Below are positions 42,604 through 50,041 of a DNA stretch of 50,041 nt, one piece after another. The notes below the pieces were generated by a model that saw only the letters and a list, made by a program, of their open reading frames with translations, ran no database searches and was not told the origin of the DNA. The translations under genes were made by a program, and so were the position numbers. This DNA comes from Lachnospiraceae bacterium UBA3316. Its GTDB lineage: Bacteria; Bacillota; Clostridia; Lachnospirales; Lachnospiraceae. The number at the start of each line of letters is the position of its first letter. Position 1 is the stretch's first letter. The stretch covers positions 66,893 to 116,933 of the forward strand of contig DESK01000030.1 in NCBI GenBank assembly GCA_002361955.1, written 5' to 3'.

Positions 42604-44775
42604 ATGGCAATCAATTATCAACAGGAAGATCACATTTTTACACTAGAGACAAAGCATTCGACCTATCAGATGAAGGTGGATGCTTTTGGGTTCCTTTTAC
42701 ATTTATATTACGGGGCGAAGGTGTCCGGCAATATGGATTATCTGCTGACTTACTATGACAGGGGATTTTCAGGAAACCCCTTTGACGCAGGGGAAAACCG
42801 CGCGTATTCCATGGATGTCCTTCCGCAGGAGTATCCGGGGATCGGCACCGGGGATTACAGAAACTGCGCCCTGGCGGTGGAGAACGCGGACGGCTCCGAG
42901 TGCTGCGACCTGCGTTACACAGGTCACAGGATCCGGAAAGGGAAATATGCCCTGAAGGGACTGCCTGCCGTACACGCAGAGGAGGATGAAGCGGAGACGC
43001 TGGAGATCCTGCTGGAGGACGCGGTCACAAAGACACAGGTGAAGCTTCTGTACGGCGTCCTGGAAGAGGATGACATCATTACGAAAAGCGCCGAGATCAC
43101 AAACGGAGGGACGGGGCAGATCGTGGTGGAGAAGGCCGCGTCCGCCTGCCTGGATTTTCTGACGGGCGAGTATGACCTGCTCACCTTCTGTGGACGCCAT
43201 GCCATGGAGAGAAACGTTCAGAGGGATGCCGTCACCTGCGGCACCAGATCCATCGGGAGCCGAAGGGGAGCCTCCAGCCATCAGTACAACCCGGCCGCGA
43301 TCCTGGCGGCAAGAGATACCACCGAGGACGCGGGGAGCTGCTATGGGATGGCCTTTGTCTACAGCGGGAATTTTCTGTGTGAGGCGGAGAGGGACCAATT
43401 TGGACAGACCAGATGGACGATGGGGTTAAACAGTGATTCCTTCCGCTATCCTCTGGCGCCCGGAGAGACCCTTGTGGTTCCGGAGACGATCCTAAGCTAT
43501 TCCTCCGAAGGCTTTGGAAGGCTGTCCAGGCAGTACCATCACTGTATCAGGGATCATGTATGCAGAGGAAAGTACAGCCGCCAGGCCAGGCCCATACTGC
43601 TCAACAGCTGGGAAGCCGCCTATTTTAATTTCACCGGGGAAACCATCTGCCGTCTGGCAGAGAGCGCCGCGGAGCTTGGCATTGACATGGTCGTGATGGA
43701 CGACGGATGGTTCGGCAAGCGGGAGGATGATACCAGCGGCCTTGGAGACTGGCAGGTCAACGAGGAGAAGCTCGGCTGTACGTTAGGTGAAATGATCCGG
43801 AGGATCAACAGCCTTGGCGTTAAATTCGGCCTGTGGATTGAGCCGGAGATGATATCGGAGGACAGCCGTCTCTACCGGGAGCATCCTGACTGGACCCTGA
43901 GAATTCCGGGCCGGGAGCCCATCCGCAGCAGAAGTCAGCTCGTCCTGGATTTTTCCAGGGAAGAGGTGAGGGAGTACATCTTTGACAGGATCTGCCAGGT
44001 GCTGGATCAGGGAAATGTGGAGTATATCAAATGGGATATGAATCGAAGCATCGCGGACGTGTACTCCGCGCGGACAGTTCGGGGAAAGGTCGCCCATGAC
44101 TATATGCTGGGTGTGTATGAGTTTCTGGAGAAGCTGACGGTTCGCTTCCCGGAGATTTTGCTTGAGGGCTGCTGCGGAGGCGGCGGACGCTTTGATGCGG
44201 GGATGCTTTACTATACGCCCCAGATCTGGTGCAGTGACAATACGGACGCCGTGGACAGGACCCGTATCCAGTATGGAACCTCCTTTTTCTATCCCATTTC
44301 CGCGGTGGGCTCCCATGTGTCCGCCGCGCCTAATCATCAGACGGGCCGCACGACCAGCCTGCATACCAGGGCGGTAGTGGCTATGGCAGGGACCTTCGGC
44401 TATGAGCTGGATCCGTCGAAGATGGATGAGGCTGAGAAAGCGGAGGTAAAGGAGCAGGTCCGCCGCTACAGAAACTACGAGGAGCTGATCCGGGAGGGAG
44501 CGTATTACCGCCTCTCCGATCCCTTTACGGACTGCTGCGCGGCATGGATGTTCCAGCGGGAAGGACAGGTATTGCTGAATGTGGTGATGCTGGAGAACCA
44601 CGGAAATATGCCCGTAACTTACGTGAAGCTGAAAGGGCTTGAGCCGGAGGCTGTGTATCAGGATACGGCAGGGGGCCGGTGCTACACAGGTTCGGCGCTG
44701 ATGGAGGCGGGACTTCCCCTTCCGGTGGAGATGGGAGAGTATCTGGCCTATCAGATTGAACTGAATAAAATATAG
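42604..44775 (+). CDS. Alpha-galactosidase, GH36
   Basis: A 723-residue cytoplasmic enzyme (no signal peptide) cleaving terminal alpha-1,6- and related galactosides. The nucleophile is D478 in YIKWDMNRS and the acid/base D548 in SDNTD; WSC-type LEGCCGGGGRFD and VMDDGWFGKR are family motifs. With the start at ATG 42604 (AAAGAGGG upstream) these numbers match those I recall for well-studied Geobacillus GH36 enzymes, supporting this start over ATG 42580. The gene lies 133 bp after the permease across a strong hairpin, so it is probably in the importer operon. It would process the imported alpha-galactosides to galactose. Confidence 0.95.
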   Translation: MAINYQQEDHIFTLETKHSTYQMKVDAFGFLLHLYYGAKVSGNMDYLLTYYDRGFSGNPFDAGENRAYSMDVLPQEYPGIGTGDYRNCALAVENADGSECCDLRYTGHRIRKGKYALKGLPAVHAEEDEAETLEILLEDAVTKTQVKLLYGVLEEDDIITKSAEITNGGTGQIVVEKAASACLDFLTGEYDLLTFCGRHAMERNVQRDAVTCGTRSIGSRRGASSHQYNPAAILAARDTTEDAGSCYGMAFVYSGNFLCEAERDQFGQTRWTMGLNSDSFRYPLAPGETLVVPETILSYSSEGFGRLSRQYHHCIRDHVCRGKYSRQARPILLNSWEAAYFNFTGETICRLAESAAELGIDMVVMDDGWFGKREDDTSGLGDWQVNEEKLGCTLGEMIRRINSLGVKFGLWIEPEMISEDSRLYREHPDWTLRIPGREPIRSRSQLVLDFSREEVREYIFDRICQVLDQGNVEYIKWDMNRSIADVYSARTVRGKVAHDYMLGVYEFLEKLTVRFPEILLEGCCGGGGRFDAGMLYYTPQIWCSDNTDAVDRTRIQYGTSFFYPISAVGSHVSAAPNHQTGRTTSLHTRAVVAMAGTFGYELDPSKMDEAEKAEVKEQVRRYRNYEELIREGAYYRLSDPFTDCCAAWMFQREGQVLLNVVMLENHGNMPVTYVKLKGLEPEAVYQDTAGGRCYTGSALMEAGLPLPVEMGEYLAYQIELNKI

Positions 44776-44865
44776 CAGAAAAAGTAGATGTTGAAAAACC
44801 CGGGAATAGTTGATATCATAGAGGGAAGCTGTAAGGAAATACTGTAATGAAAGAGGAAACGAGAC

Positions 44866-46632
44866 ATGAAAAAAATATTGGATTTGATTACCGGGGAAAT
44901 GGTGCAGGCTTTTACGGAAGCCGGATACGACGCTTCTTACGCAAAGGTATCTCTGTCCAACCGCCCGGATCTCTGTGAATATCAGTGTAATGGCGCTATG
45001 GCGGCAGCCAAGGCCTACAAGAAAGCCCCTATTATGATCGCGAAGGACGTGGTGGCAAATCTGGAGAAAAGCAAGGTGTTCTCCCAGGTAGCAGCCGTAA
45101 ATCCGGGCTTTATCAACCTGAAACTGGAGGATGAGTTTCTGGCGGAATATCTGCGGCAGATGCAGGCGGATGAAAATCTGTCGGTGGAGAAGGCAGAGCA
45201 TCCCAGAAGGATCATGATCGACTACGGCGGCCCCAATGTGGCGAAGCCCCTCCATGTGGGCCACCTGCGCTCCGCCATCATCGGAGAGAGCATCAAGCGG
45301 ATGGGAAGGCTGCTGGGCCATGAGGTGATAGGAGACGTCCATTTAGGCGACTGGGGGCTGCAGATGGGCCTGATTATCACGGAGCTGAAGGAGAGGAAGC
45401 CGGAGCTTGTATACTTTGACGACTCCTATGAAGGGGAATACCCCCAGGAGGCGCCCTTTACGATCAGTGAGCTGGAGGAGATCTATCCTACGGCCAGCGG
45501 AAAATCCAAGAAGGATGAGGCGTACAAGGAGGAGGCTATGCAGGCCACCTATCTTCTGCAGCACGGGCACAGGGGCTATCAGGCTGTTCTGAAGCATATC
45601 CTGGAGGTGTCAGTGACGGATCTGAAGAAAAATTATGAAAGGCTGAAGGTCTCCTTTGATCTGTGGAAAGGAGAGTCTGACGCCCAGCCCTACATTCCCC
45701 AGATGGTGGAGGAGATGAAGCAGAAGGGCTATGCCCGCCTGGATGACGGCGCCTGGGTGGTGGATGTGAAGGAGGACAGCGATACAAAGGAAATTCCTCC
45801 CTGCATTATCCTGAAATCAGACGGGGCCTCCCTGTATACGACGACGGATCTGGCCACGATCATCGACAGGATGCAGCATTACCATCCCGATGAGATCATC
45901 TATGTGGTGGATAAGCGCCAGGAGATGCACTTTATCCAGGTGTTCCGCTGCGCCAGGAAGACGGGGCTGGTGGAGGAAGACACCGCGCTCAAATTCCTGG
46001 GCTTTGGCACGATGAACGGAAAGGACGGAAGGCCCTTTAAGACCAGGGAGGGCGGCGTGATGCGCCTGGAGACGCTGATTCAGGACATCAATGAGGAGAT
46101 GTTCAAGAAGATTACGGAGAACCATGAGATTGATCCGGCGGAGGCCCGTGAGACGGCCAAGCTGGTGGGACTGGCGGCCATCAAATACGGCGATCTGTCC
46201 AACCAGGCTTCCAAGGATTATGTGTTCGATGTGGATCGGTTTACCTCCTTTGAGGGAAATACAGGCCCCTACATCCTGTATACCATTGTGCGTATTAAGT
46301 CGATTTTGAATAAGTATCAGGCAGGCGGCGGAAAGGTGGGAGCGCACTTGATCCAAAGCCCCTCCGGTGAGAGTGAGAAAGCCCTGATGCTGGAGCTGTC
46401 CCGGTTCAACAGCGTGATGGAAAATGCCTTTGAGGAGATTGCCCCCCACAAGATCTGTTCTTATATTTATGACTTGTCCAATGAGTTTAACCATTTTTAC
46501 CATGAGACGAGGATTCTCACGGAGGAGGATGAGGAAAAGAAGGCAGGGTGGATCCAGCTTTTGGCGCTGACCAGGGATGTACTGGAAACGTGTATCGATG
46601 TGCTGGGCTTTGAGGCGCCGGAAAAAATGTAA
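44866..46632 (+). CDS. argS: Arginyl-tRNA synthetase
   Basis: A 588-residue class I aminoacyl-tRNA synthetase. The N-terminal Add1-like domain is present, the HIGH-type motif is HVGH (H130-H133) in PNVAKPLHVGHLRSA, and the KMSKS-equivalent loop is FKTREGGVMRLE, the usual arginine-enzyme variant. The C-terminal anticodon-binding DALR domain ends with LALTRDVLETCIDVLGFEAPEKM-like sequence. The ribosome binding site is AAAGAGGAAACG. It appears to be an independent housekeeping gene between the glycan locus and the following small gene. Confidence 0.95.
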   Translation: MKKILDLITGEMVQAFTEAGYDASYAKVSLSNRPDLCEYQCNGAMAAAKAYKKAPIMIAKDVVANLEKSKVFSQVAAVNPGFINLKLEDEFLAEYLRQMQADENLSVEKAEHPRRIMIDYGGPNVAKPLHVGHLRSAIIGESIKRMGRLLGHEVIGDVHLGDWGLQMGLIITELKERKPELVYFDDSYEGEYPQEAPFTISELEEIYPTASGKSKKDEAYKEEAMQATYLLQHGHRGYQAVLKHILEVSVTDLKKNYERLKVSFDLWKGESDAQPYIPQMVEEMKQKGYARLDDGAWVVDVKEDSDTKEIPPCIILKSDGASLYTTTDLATIIDRMQHYHPDEIIYVVDKRQEMHFIQVFRCARKTGLVEEDTALKFLGFGTMNGKDGRPFKTREGGVMRLETLIQDINEEMFKKITENHEIDPAEARETAKLVGLAAIKYGDLSNQASKDYVFDVDRFTSFEGNTGPYILYTIVRIKSILNKYQAGGGKVGAHLIQSPSGESEKALMLELSRFNSVMENAFEEIAPHKICSYIYDLSNEFNHFYHETRILTEEDEEKKAGWIQLLALTRDVLETCIDVLGFEAPEKM

Positions 46633-46666
46633 AAGAATATTTTGGCAGTAGCCAGCATATATTGAA

Positions 46667-46700
46667 AGCAGTGGTTCTTAAGAGAGCCGCTACTTTTTTT
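46667..46700 (+). terminator. Intrinsic terminator of argS
   Basis: AGCAGTGGTTCT (46667-46678) pairs with AGAGCCGCTACT (46683-46694) with two G-U pairs and one mismatch, followed by a run of T to 46700. Confidence 0.75.
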
Positions 46701-46725
46701 AAGATGTAATCTTGGGAGGCGGAAT

Positions 46726-47316
46726 ATGAATCGACGGGTGATCAGAAAGGCGGCGGGGGCCGCAGTACTTGTACTGGCTCTTGCCATGGAAGGACGAATC
46801 ATCGGACAGGCAGGGGAGAGCGCCGGAGGTTCGATGGATACAGTGGGGCAGGTGGAGGCAGTTCTGGCGGAGCCTGGAAGCTTAAAGGGGGAGCGGACGG
46901 CAGACTGGGAGTTCTCAGCAGTGTCCCCAAGGCCGGGGGAGACAATCGCGAAGGAACCCACGATTTTTATGGGGACAGGCTCTGAACCGGCGTATCTTCG
47001 GATAAGGATCCTGGTGGAAGGGCTGGATGAGGAAAAGGAGAGGGAGCTTTTGGCGGGAATAGAGAGGACGGAGGGCTGGAATTTGAATCCGGCGGACGGG
47101 TATTATTATTATAAGGACCCGGTAAAGGGTGAAGAAAGCGTCTCGGTCTTTCGAAGCATTTCTATTCCGAAGGACTGGGACGGCACAGAGAAATTCCAGA
47201 TGCGTTTGGCCGGGAATGCGGTGCAGGCATCCGGGCTGACTCCCGTGTTTGACGCGGAATGTCAGATGGCCGGATGGGCCCCTGCTCCCGGCCAAACGTC
47301 CTATCTTGTCTGGTAG
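46726..47316 (+). CDS. Secreted TasA/camelysin-like small protein
   Basis: A 196-residue protein with a basic start (MNRRVIRK) and a hydrophobic signal segment to about residue 25. The mature part resembles the beta-sandwich of TasA/CalY-type SipW-dependent proteins: SEPAYLRIRILVEGL, NLNPADGYYYYKDPVKGEE, and a late FQMRLAGNAVQASG strand. Such proteins form extracellular fibres or spore surface material in Bacillus. No sipW gene is adjacent. The call is by motif resemblance only. Its 3' end overlaps the convergent aldo/keto reductase gene by 16 bases. Confidence 0.6.
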   Translation: MNRRVIRKAAGAAVLVLALAMEGRIIGQAGESAGGSMDTVGQVEAVLAEPGSLKGERTADWEFSAVSPRPGETIAKEPTIFMGTGSEPAYLRIRILVEGLDEEKERELLAGIERTEGWNLNPADGYYYYKDPVKGEESVSVFRSISIPKDWDGTEKFQMRLAGNAVQASGLTPVFDAECQMAGWAPAPGQTSYLVW

Positions 47317-48311
47317 GTCTGGCTGGCCGCGATGCTGTCTATGAGCGCCAGTTCCTCCTGGGTGAAGGAGGTGTTTTCCAGGGCGCGGATATTGTCCAGG
47401 ATCTGGGAGGGCTTGGAGGCCCCGATGAGGACGCTTGTTACAATGCCGTCCCGGAGTACCCAGGCCAATGCCATCTCTGCCAGGGTCTGTCCCCGTTTCT
47501 GGGCCAGGTCGTTCAGCCGGCGGATGAGGGCGATGCGCTCCTCCGTCAGGGCGGTGCCCTTTAGATAACGGCCGTCTGTCATGACACGGCTGTCCTTTGG
47601 AATCCCGTTCAGATACCGGTCGGTGAGCATTCCCTGGGCCAGGGGGCTGAAGGCGATGATGCCCTTTTTCAGGCGGGCGGCTGTCTCCTTTAAGCCGTTT
47701 TGCTCGATGGTCCGGTCAAAGATGGAGTAGCGGTTCTGGCAGATCACGAAGGGACAGCGCAGCTCCTCCAGAATGGCGGCAGCCTTCTCCAGGGTGGGGC
47801 CGTTGTAGTTGGAGAGTCCCACGTAGAGGGCTTTTCCGCTGGACACGGCCTGGGCCAGGGCCCCCATGGTTTCTTCCAGCGGGGTGTCGGGATCCATTCT
47901 GTGATGGTAAAAGATATCTACATAGTCCAGTCCCATGCGCTGGAGACTCTGGTCAAGGCTTGCCAGCAGATATTTTCTGCTGCCCCAGTCGCCGTAAGGG
48001 CCGTCCCACATAAGGTAGCCTGCCTTGGTGCTGATCAGCAGCTCATCCCGGTAGGCGCTCAGATGCTCCTTTACGATCAGGCCGAAATTTTTTTCGGCGC
48101 TGCCCGGAGCGGGGCCGTAATTGTTTGCCAGGTCAAAATGGGTGATGCCGTTGTCAAAGGCGGTAAAGCAGAGCTGCTTCATCGTTTCGTAAGACGAGGT
48201 GTCTCCGAAATTGTGCCACAGGCCGAGAGAGACGGAGGGCAGCTTCAGCCCGCTGTTGCCGGAGCGGCAGTAGGTCATAGGGTCATAGCGCGAAGATGAT
48301 GCCTGATACAT
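47301..48311 (-). CDS. Aldo/keto reductase, YghZ (L-glyceraldehyde 3-phosphate reductase) type
   Basis: A 336-residue NADPH-dependent oxidoreductase of the AKR superfamily, subgroup close to YghZ/GprA. The catalytic tetrad is visible: Asp in HFDLANNYG, Tyr in the same motif, Lys in ISTKAGY, and His in IFYHHRMDP. NYGPAPGSAEKNFG and SVLIGASKPSQI are typical of the subgroup and of cofactor binding. The start ATG follows AAGGAGGAAC. Its physiological substrate, probably a reactive aldehyde, is not shown by the sequence. The gene stands alone and convergent to the TasA-like gene. Confidence 0.9.
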   Translation of the reverse strand: MYQASSSRYDPMTYCRSGNSGLKLPSVSLGLWHNFGDTSSYETMKQLCFTAFDNGITHFDLANNYGPAPGSAEKNFGLIVKEHLSAYRDELLISTKAGYLMWDGPYGDWGSRKYLLASLDQSLQRMGLDYVDIFYHHRMDPDTPLEETMGALAQAVSSGKALYVGLSNYNGPTLEKAAAILEELRCPFVICQNRYSIFDRTIEQNGLKETAARLKKGIIAFSPLAQGMLTDRYLNGIPKDSRVMTDGRYLKGTALTEERIALIRRLNDLAQKRGQTLAEMALAWVLRDGIVTSVLIGASKPSQILDNIRALENTSFTQEELALIDSIAASQTYQTR

Positions 48312-48528
48312 AAATAGTTCCTCCTTGATAAAAAATCTATCATTATTTTAAACAAGGAAGAGGAACTTTACAAGTCCCATTCGCTCACACCTGAAGAACT
48401 TTCTTGCGGCCTGTGCCATAAATGCACAGACCTGCGAGACAGATAACCGGGCAAGTAATAAAAAAGCAGGGTGTTCAAAAAACCATTTTTTTGATACAAT
48501 GAGAAGAAAACGAAGGAGGAAGAGCACA

Positions 48529-49647
48529 ATGAAACAGTCAAAAGTTTATTTTACAACCTTTAAGGCGTCAGCCCATGAAAATCTGCTGCAGAAGCTTCAC
48601 AGGCTTATGAAAACGGCCGGATTTGAGCAGATTGATTTTACGGATAAATATGCTGCCATTAAGATCCATTTCGGGGAATACGGAAATCTGGCATTTCTGC
48701 GGCCGAATTACGCCAAGGTGGTAGCGGATTATATTAAGGAGCTGGGGGGAAAGCCCTATCTGACAGACTGCAATACCCTGTACGTGGGAAGCAGGAAGAA
48801 TGCTCTGGATCATCTGGATACAGCTTATGTGAATGGATTTTCTCCTTTGCAGACAGGCTGCCATGTGCTGATCGGCGACGGGCTGAAGGGGACGGACGAG
48901 ACGCTGGTGCCCATCAACGGCGAGTACGTTAAGGAAGCGAAGATCGGCCATGCCATTATGGACGCGGACGTCTTTATCTCCCTGACTCACTTTAAAGGCC
49001 ATGAGATGGCGGGCTTCGGCGGTACCCTGAAAAATATCGGTATGGGCTGCGGCTCCAGGGCAGGAAAGATGGAGCAGCACTGTGACGGGAAGCCCAGCGT
49101 AGACCAGAGCCTCTGTGTGGGCTGCGGCGCCTGCAAAAAGATCTGCGCCCACGACGCGCCTCAGATCACCGACAGAAAGGCGTCCATCGATCACGAGAAA
49201 TGCGTGGGCTGCGGCAGATGCCTGGCGGTATGTCCGAAGGACGCCATCGCGGCGGATTTCAGCGACTCGATCGCCATGCTGAATTATAAGATGGCAGAGT
49301 ACAGTCTGGCAGTGTGCCAGGGAAGGCCCTGCTTCCATGTATCCCTGATCTGCGACGTATCACCGAACTGCGACTGCCATGCGGAAAATGATATTCCCAT
49401 TATCCCCAATGTGGGTATGCTGGCGTCCTTTGATCCCGTGGCGTTGGATGTGGCCTGCGCGGATTTGTGCAACAAGATGACGCCTGTCAAGGAGAGCGTC
49501 CTGGGTGAGAATCTTGAGAAACATGGAAATGAAGAGCATCACGACCATTTCCATATGACTCATCCGGATACGGAGTGGAGAAGCTGTGTGGCCCATGCAG
49601 TGAAGATCGGTCTCGGAACTGACCAGTATGAGCTGATTACCATATAA
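48529..49647 (+). CDS. DUF362 domain protein with two 4Fe-4S clusters
   Basis: A 372-residue protein common in anaerobic Clostridia. The DUF362 domain covers about residues 1-185 and 265-372 (AIKIHFGEYGN, LTHFKGHEMAGFGGTLKNIGMG). A bacterial ferredoxin insert near 195-250 carries CVGCGACKKICAHDA and CVGCGRCLAVCPKDA, enough for two 4Fe-4S clusters. A His-rich stretch (EEHHDHFHMTH) lies near 340. I chose ATG 48529 with AGGAGGAAGAG upstream over ATG 48499. An electron-transfer role is likely, its partner unknown. The upstream gap 48312-48528 holds a TACAAT -10-like element before it and nothing else I can support. Confidence 0.88.
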   Translation: MKQSKVYFTTFKASAHENLLQKLHRLMKTAGFEQIDFTDKYAAIKIHFGEYGNLAFLRPNYAKVVADYIKELGGKPYLTDCNTLYVGSRKNALDHLDTAYVNGFSPLQTGCHVLIGDGLKGTDETLVPINGEYVKEAKIGHAIMDADVFISLTHFKGHEMAGFGGTLKNIGMGCGSRAGKMEQHCDGKPSVDQSLCVGCGACKKICAHDAPQITDRKASIDHEKCVGCGRCLAVCPKDAIAADFSDSIAMLNYKMAEYSLAVCQGRPCFHVSLICDVSPNCDCHAENDIPIIPNVGMLASFDPVALDVACADLCNKMTPVKESVLGENLEKHGNEEHHDHFHMTHPDTEWRSCVAHAVKIGLGTDQYELITI

Positions 49648-49661
49648 GAAAAAGAGATCGT

Positions 49662-49688
49662 CCGGGCAGATGCGAAGGCTCTGCCCGG
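49662..49688 (+). terminator. Stem-loop after the DUF362 gene
   Basis: CCGGGCAGA (49662-49670) pairs perfectly with TCTGCCCGG (49680-49688). Only AATTTATGTT follows, so termination would be weak. Position supports an end-of-gene element. Confidence 0.55.
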
Positions 49689-49712
49689 AATTTATGTTAT
49701 AGGAGAAAAGCA

Positions 49713-50041
49713 TTGATTACGATTCCAATGAATACCAGGCCGCCGAAAAGACTTGGGGAGACGGCCGCGGATATGAGAGTACAGGCGCCTCTGGGGCTGG
49801 GGGAGATCCGGCAGGCGGGGACACGGCCTTCGGCAAACCGCGGGCAGGCGCCCGTAAACCGTGCCCAGGCTGCGCCGTTCCGTCCGCCTGTAAACCATGC
49901 GCAGACCGCGCCGTCCCAGGCACCTGTAAACCGTGCCCAGACCGCCCCGTCCCGTCCGCTTGTAAACCGCGGACAGGCTGTGCCGCCCCAGGCACCCATA
50001 AACCGTGCCCAGGCCGCGCCGCCCCAGGCACCCGTAAACCG
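49713..50041 (+). CDS. Protein of 12-residue Asn-Arg-Ala-Gln/Pro repeats, 5' part
   Basis: An open frame runs from TTG 49713 to the right edge without a stop, behind AGGAG at 49701-49705. An ATG at 49728 lies in frame but too far from that site. The first 40 residues (ITIPMNTRPPKRLGETAADM) are basic and lack a signal peptide. From residue 49 the chain is a perfect-length 12-residue repeat of the type NRAQxAPxxAPV. The composition is Pro, Gln, Asn, Ala and Arg rich, so the region is probably disordered or fibrous. I do not recognise the family; spore-coat-like or surface-filament roles are possible but unsupported. Antisense frames through the repeat are shadows. Confidence 0.6.
   Translation, partial: MITIPMNTRPPKRLGETAADMRVQAPLGLGEIRQAGTRPSANRGQAPVNRAQAAPFRPPVNHAQTAPSQAPVNRAQTAPSRPLVNRGQAVPPQAPINRAQAAPPQAPVN
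49857..50036 (+). repeat. 36-bp tandem repeat, at least five units
   Basis: Five successive 36-bp units encode NRAQAAPFRPPV, NHAQTAPSQAPV, NRAQTAPSRPLV, NRGQAVPPQAPI and NRAQAAPPQAPV. Units are partly diverged at DNA level, and the array continues past the window edge. Confidence 0.85.

Noticed and set aside
43783..45342. 519-codon minus-strand open frame opposite GH36 and argS
   Set aside because: It spans two well-identified plus-strand genes and resembles no protein family.
49692..50031. Minus-strand repeat-containing frames at the right edge
   Set aside because: Repeats open frames on both strands; only the plus strand has a ribosome binding site and a plausible non-repetitive N-terminus.
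1..50041. Search for tRNA, rRNA, CRISPR arrays, transposases and phage genes
   Set aside because: None was seen on reading both strands; the tandem repeats found are coding or promoter boxes without CRISPR-type spacers.

Overview
The window looks like a chromosomal segment of an endospore-forming gut clostridium (Bacillota, most likely Lachnospiraceae). The grounds are a complete spoIIAA-spoIIAB-sigF cluster with spoVA genes, purine-rich Shine-Dalgarno sites, many Clostridia-type protein families, and a large set of secreted glycan-degrading enzymes carrying dockerins. I see no rRNA, tRNA, CRISPR array, transposase or phage gene. No species can be named from the sequence alone.

Layout. 1-2.7 kb: the end of an anaerobic carbon monoxide dehydrogenase operon (cooS, cooF, FAD/NAD oxidoreductase). 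2.9-4.6 kb: folC behind a strong promoter and a roughly 167-nt structured leader RNA that I do not recognise, with a 48-residue ORF overlapping the folC end. 4.7-6.3 kb: a zinc-ribbon/TPR membrane protein. 6.4-9.7 kb: spoIIAA-spoIIAB-sigF, a 53-residue membrane ORF, then spoVAA-spoVAB-spoVAC. A terminator follows spoVAC, and spoVAD and spoVAE are absent. 9.8-15.6 kb: an accessory-looking, partly AT-rich stretch. It holds a truncated AbiEi-like gene, a heterodimeric ABC exporter, and a type IV toxin-antitoxin locus whose antitoxin has lost its N-terminus while the AbiEii toxin is intact. 15.8-18.3 kb: a short NodB-like protein, pduL, a small unknown protein and truA.

18.6-44.8 kb is a glycan-foraging locus. 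Three giant secreted enzymes follow one another: a GH2 beta-galactosidase-like protein (2119 aa), a GH101 endo-alpha-N-acetylgalactosaminidase (2356 aa) and a LacZ-type GH2 (1924 aa). All three end in the same 262-residue FIVAR-dockerin tail, colinear with no net length difference. Downstream come an AraC-type regulator on the opposite strand, an ABC sugar importer (binding lipoprotein plus two permeases, no ATPase) and a cytoplasmic GH36 alpha-galactosidase. A model is that the dockerin enzymes assemble on a cohesin protein encoded elsewhere and release galactose and core-1 disaccharide from mucin-type O-glycans, while the importer and GH36 handle alpha-galactosides. Tandem GGTAAAAAAAGTC boxes at matching distance from the predicted -10 of two of the three enzyme genes suggest a common activator.

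44.9-50 kb: argS, a secreted TasA/camelysin-like protein, an aldo/keto reductase, a DUF362-ferredoxin protein, and the start of a protein made of 12-residue Asn/Gln/Pro repeats that runs off the right edge.
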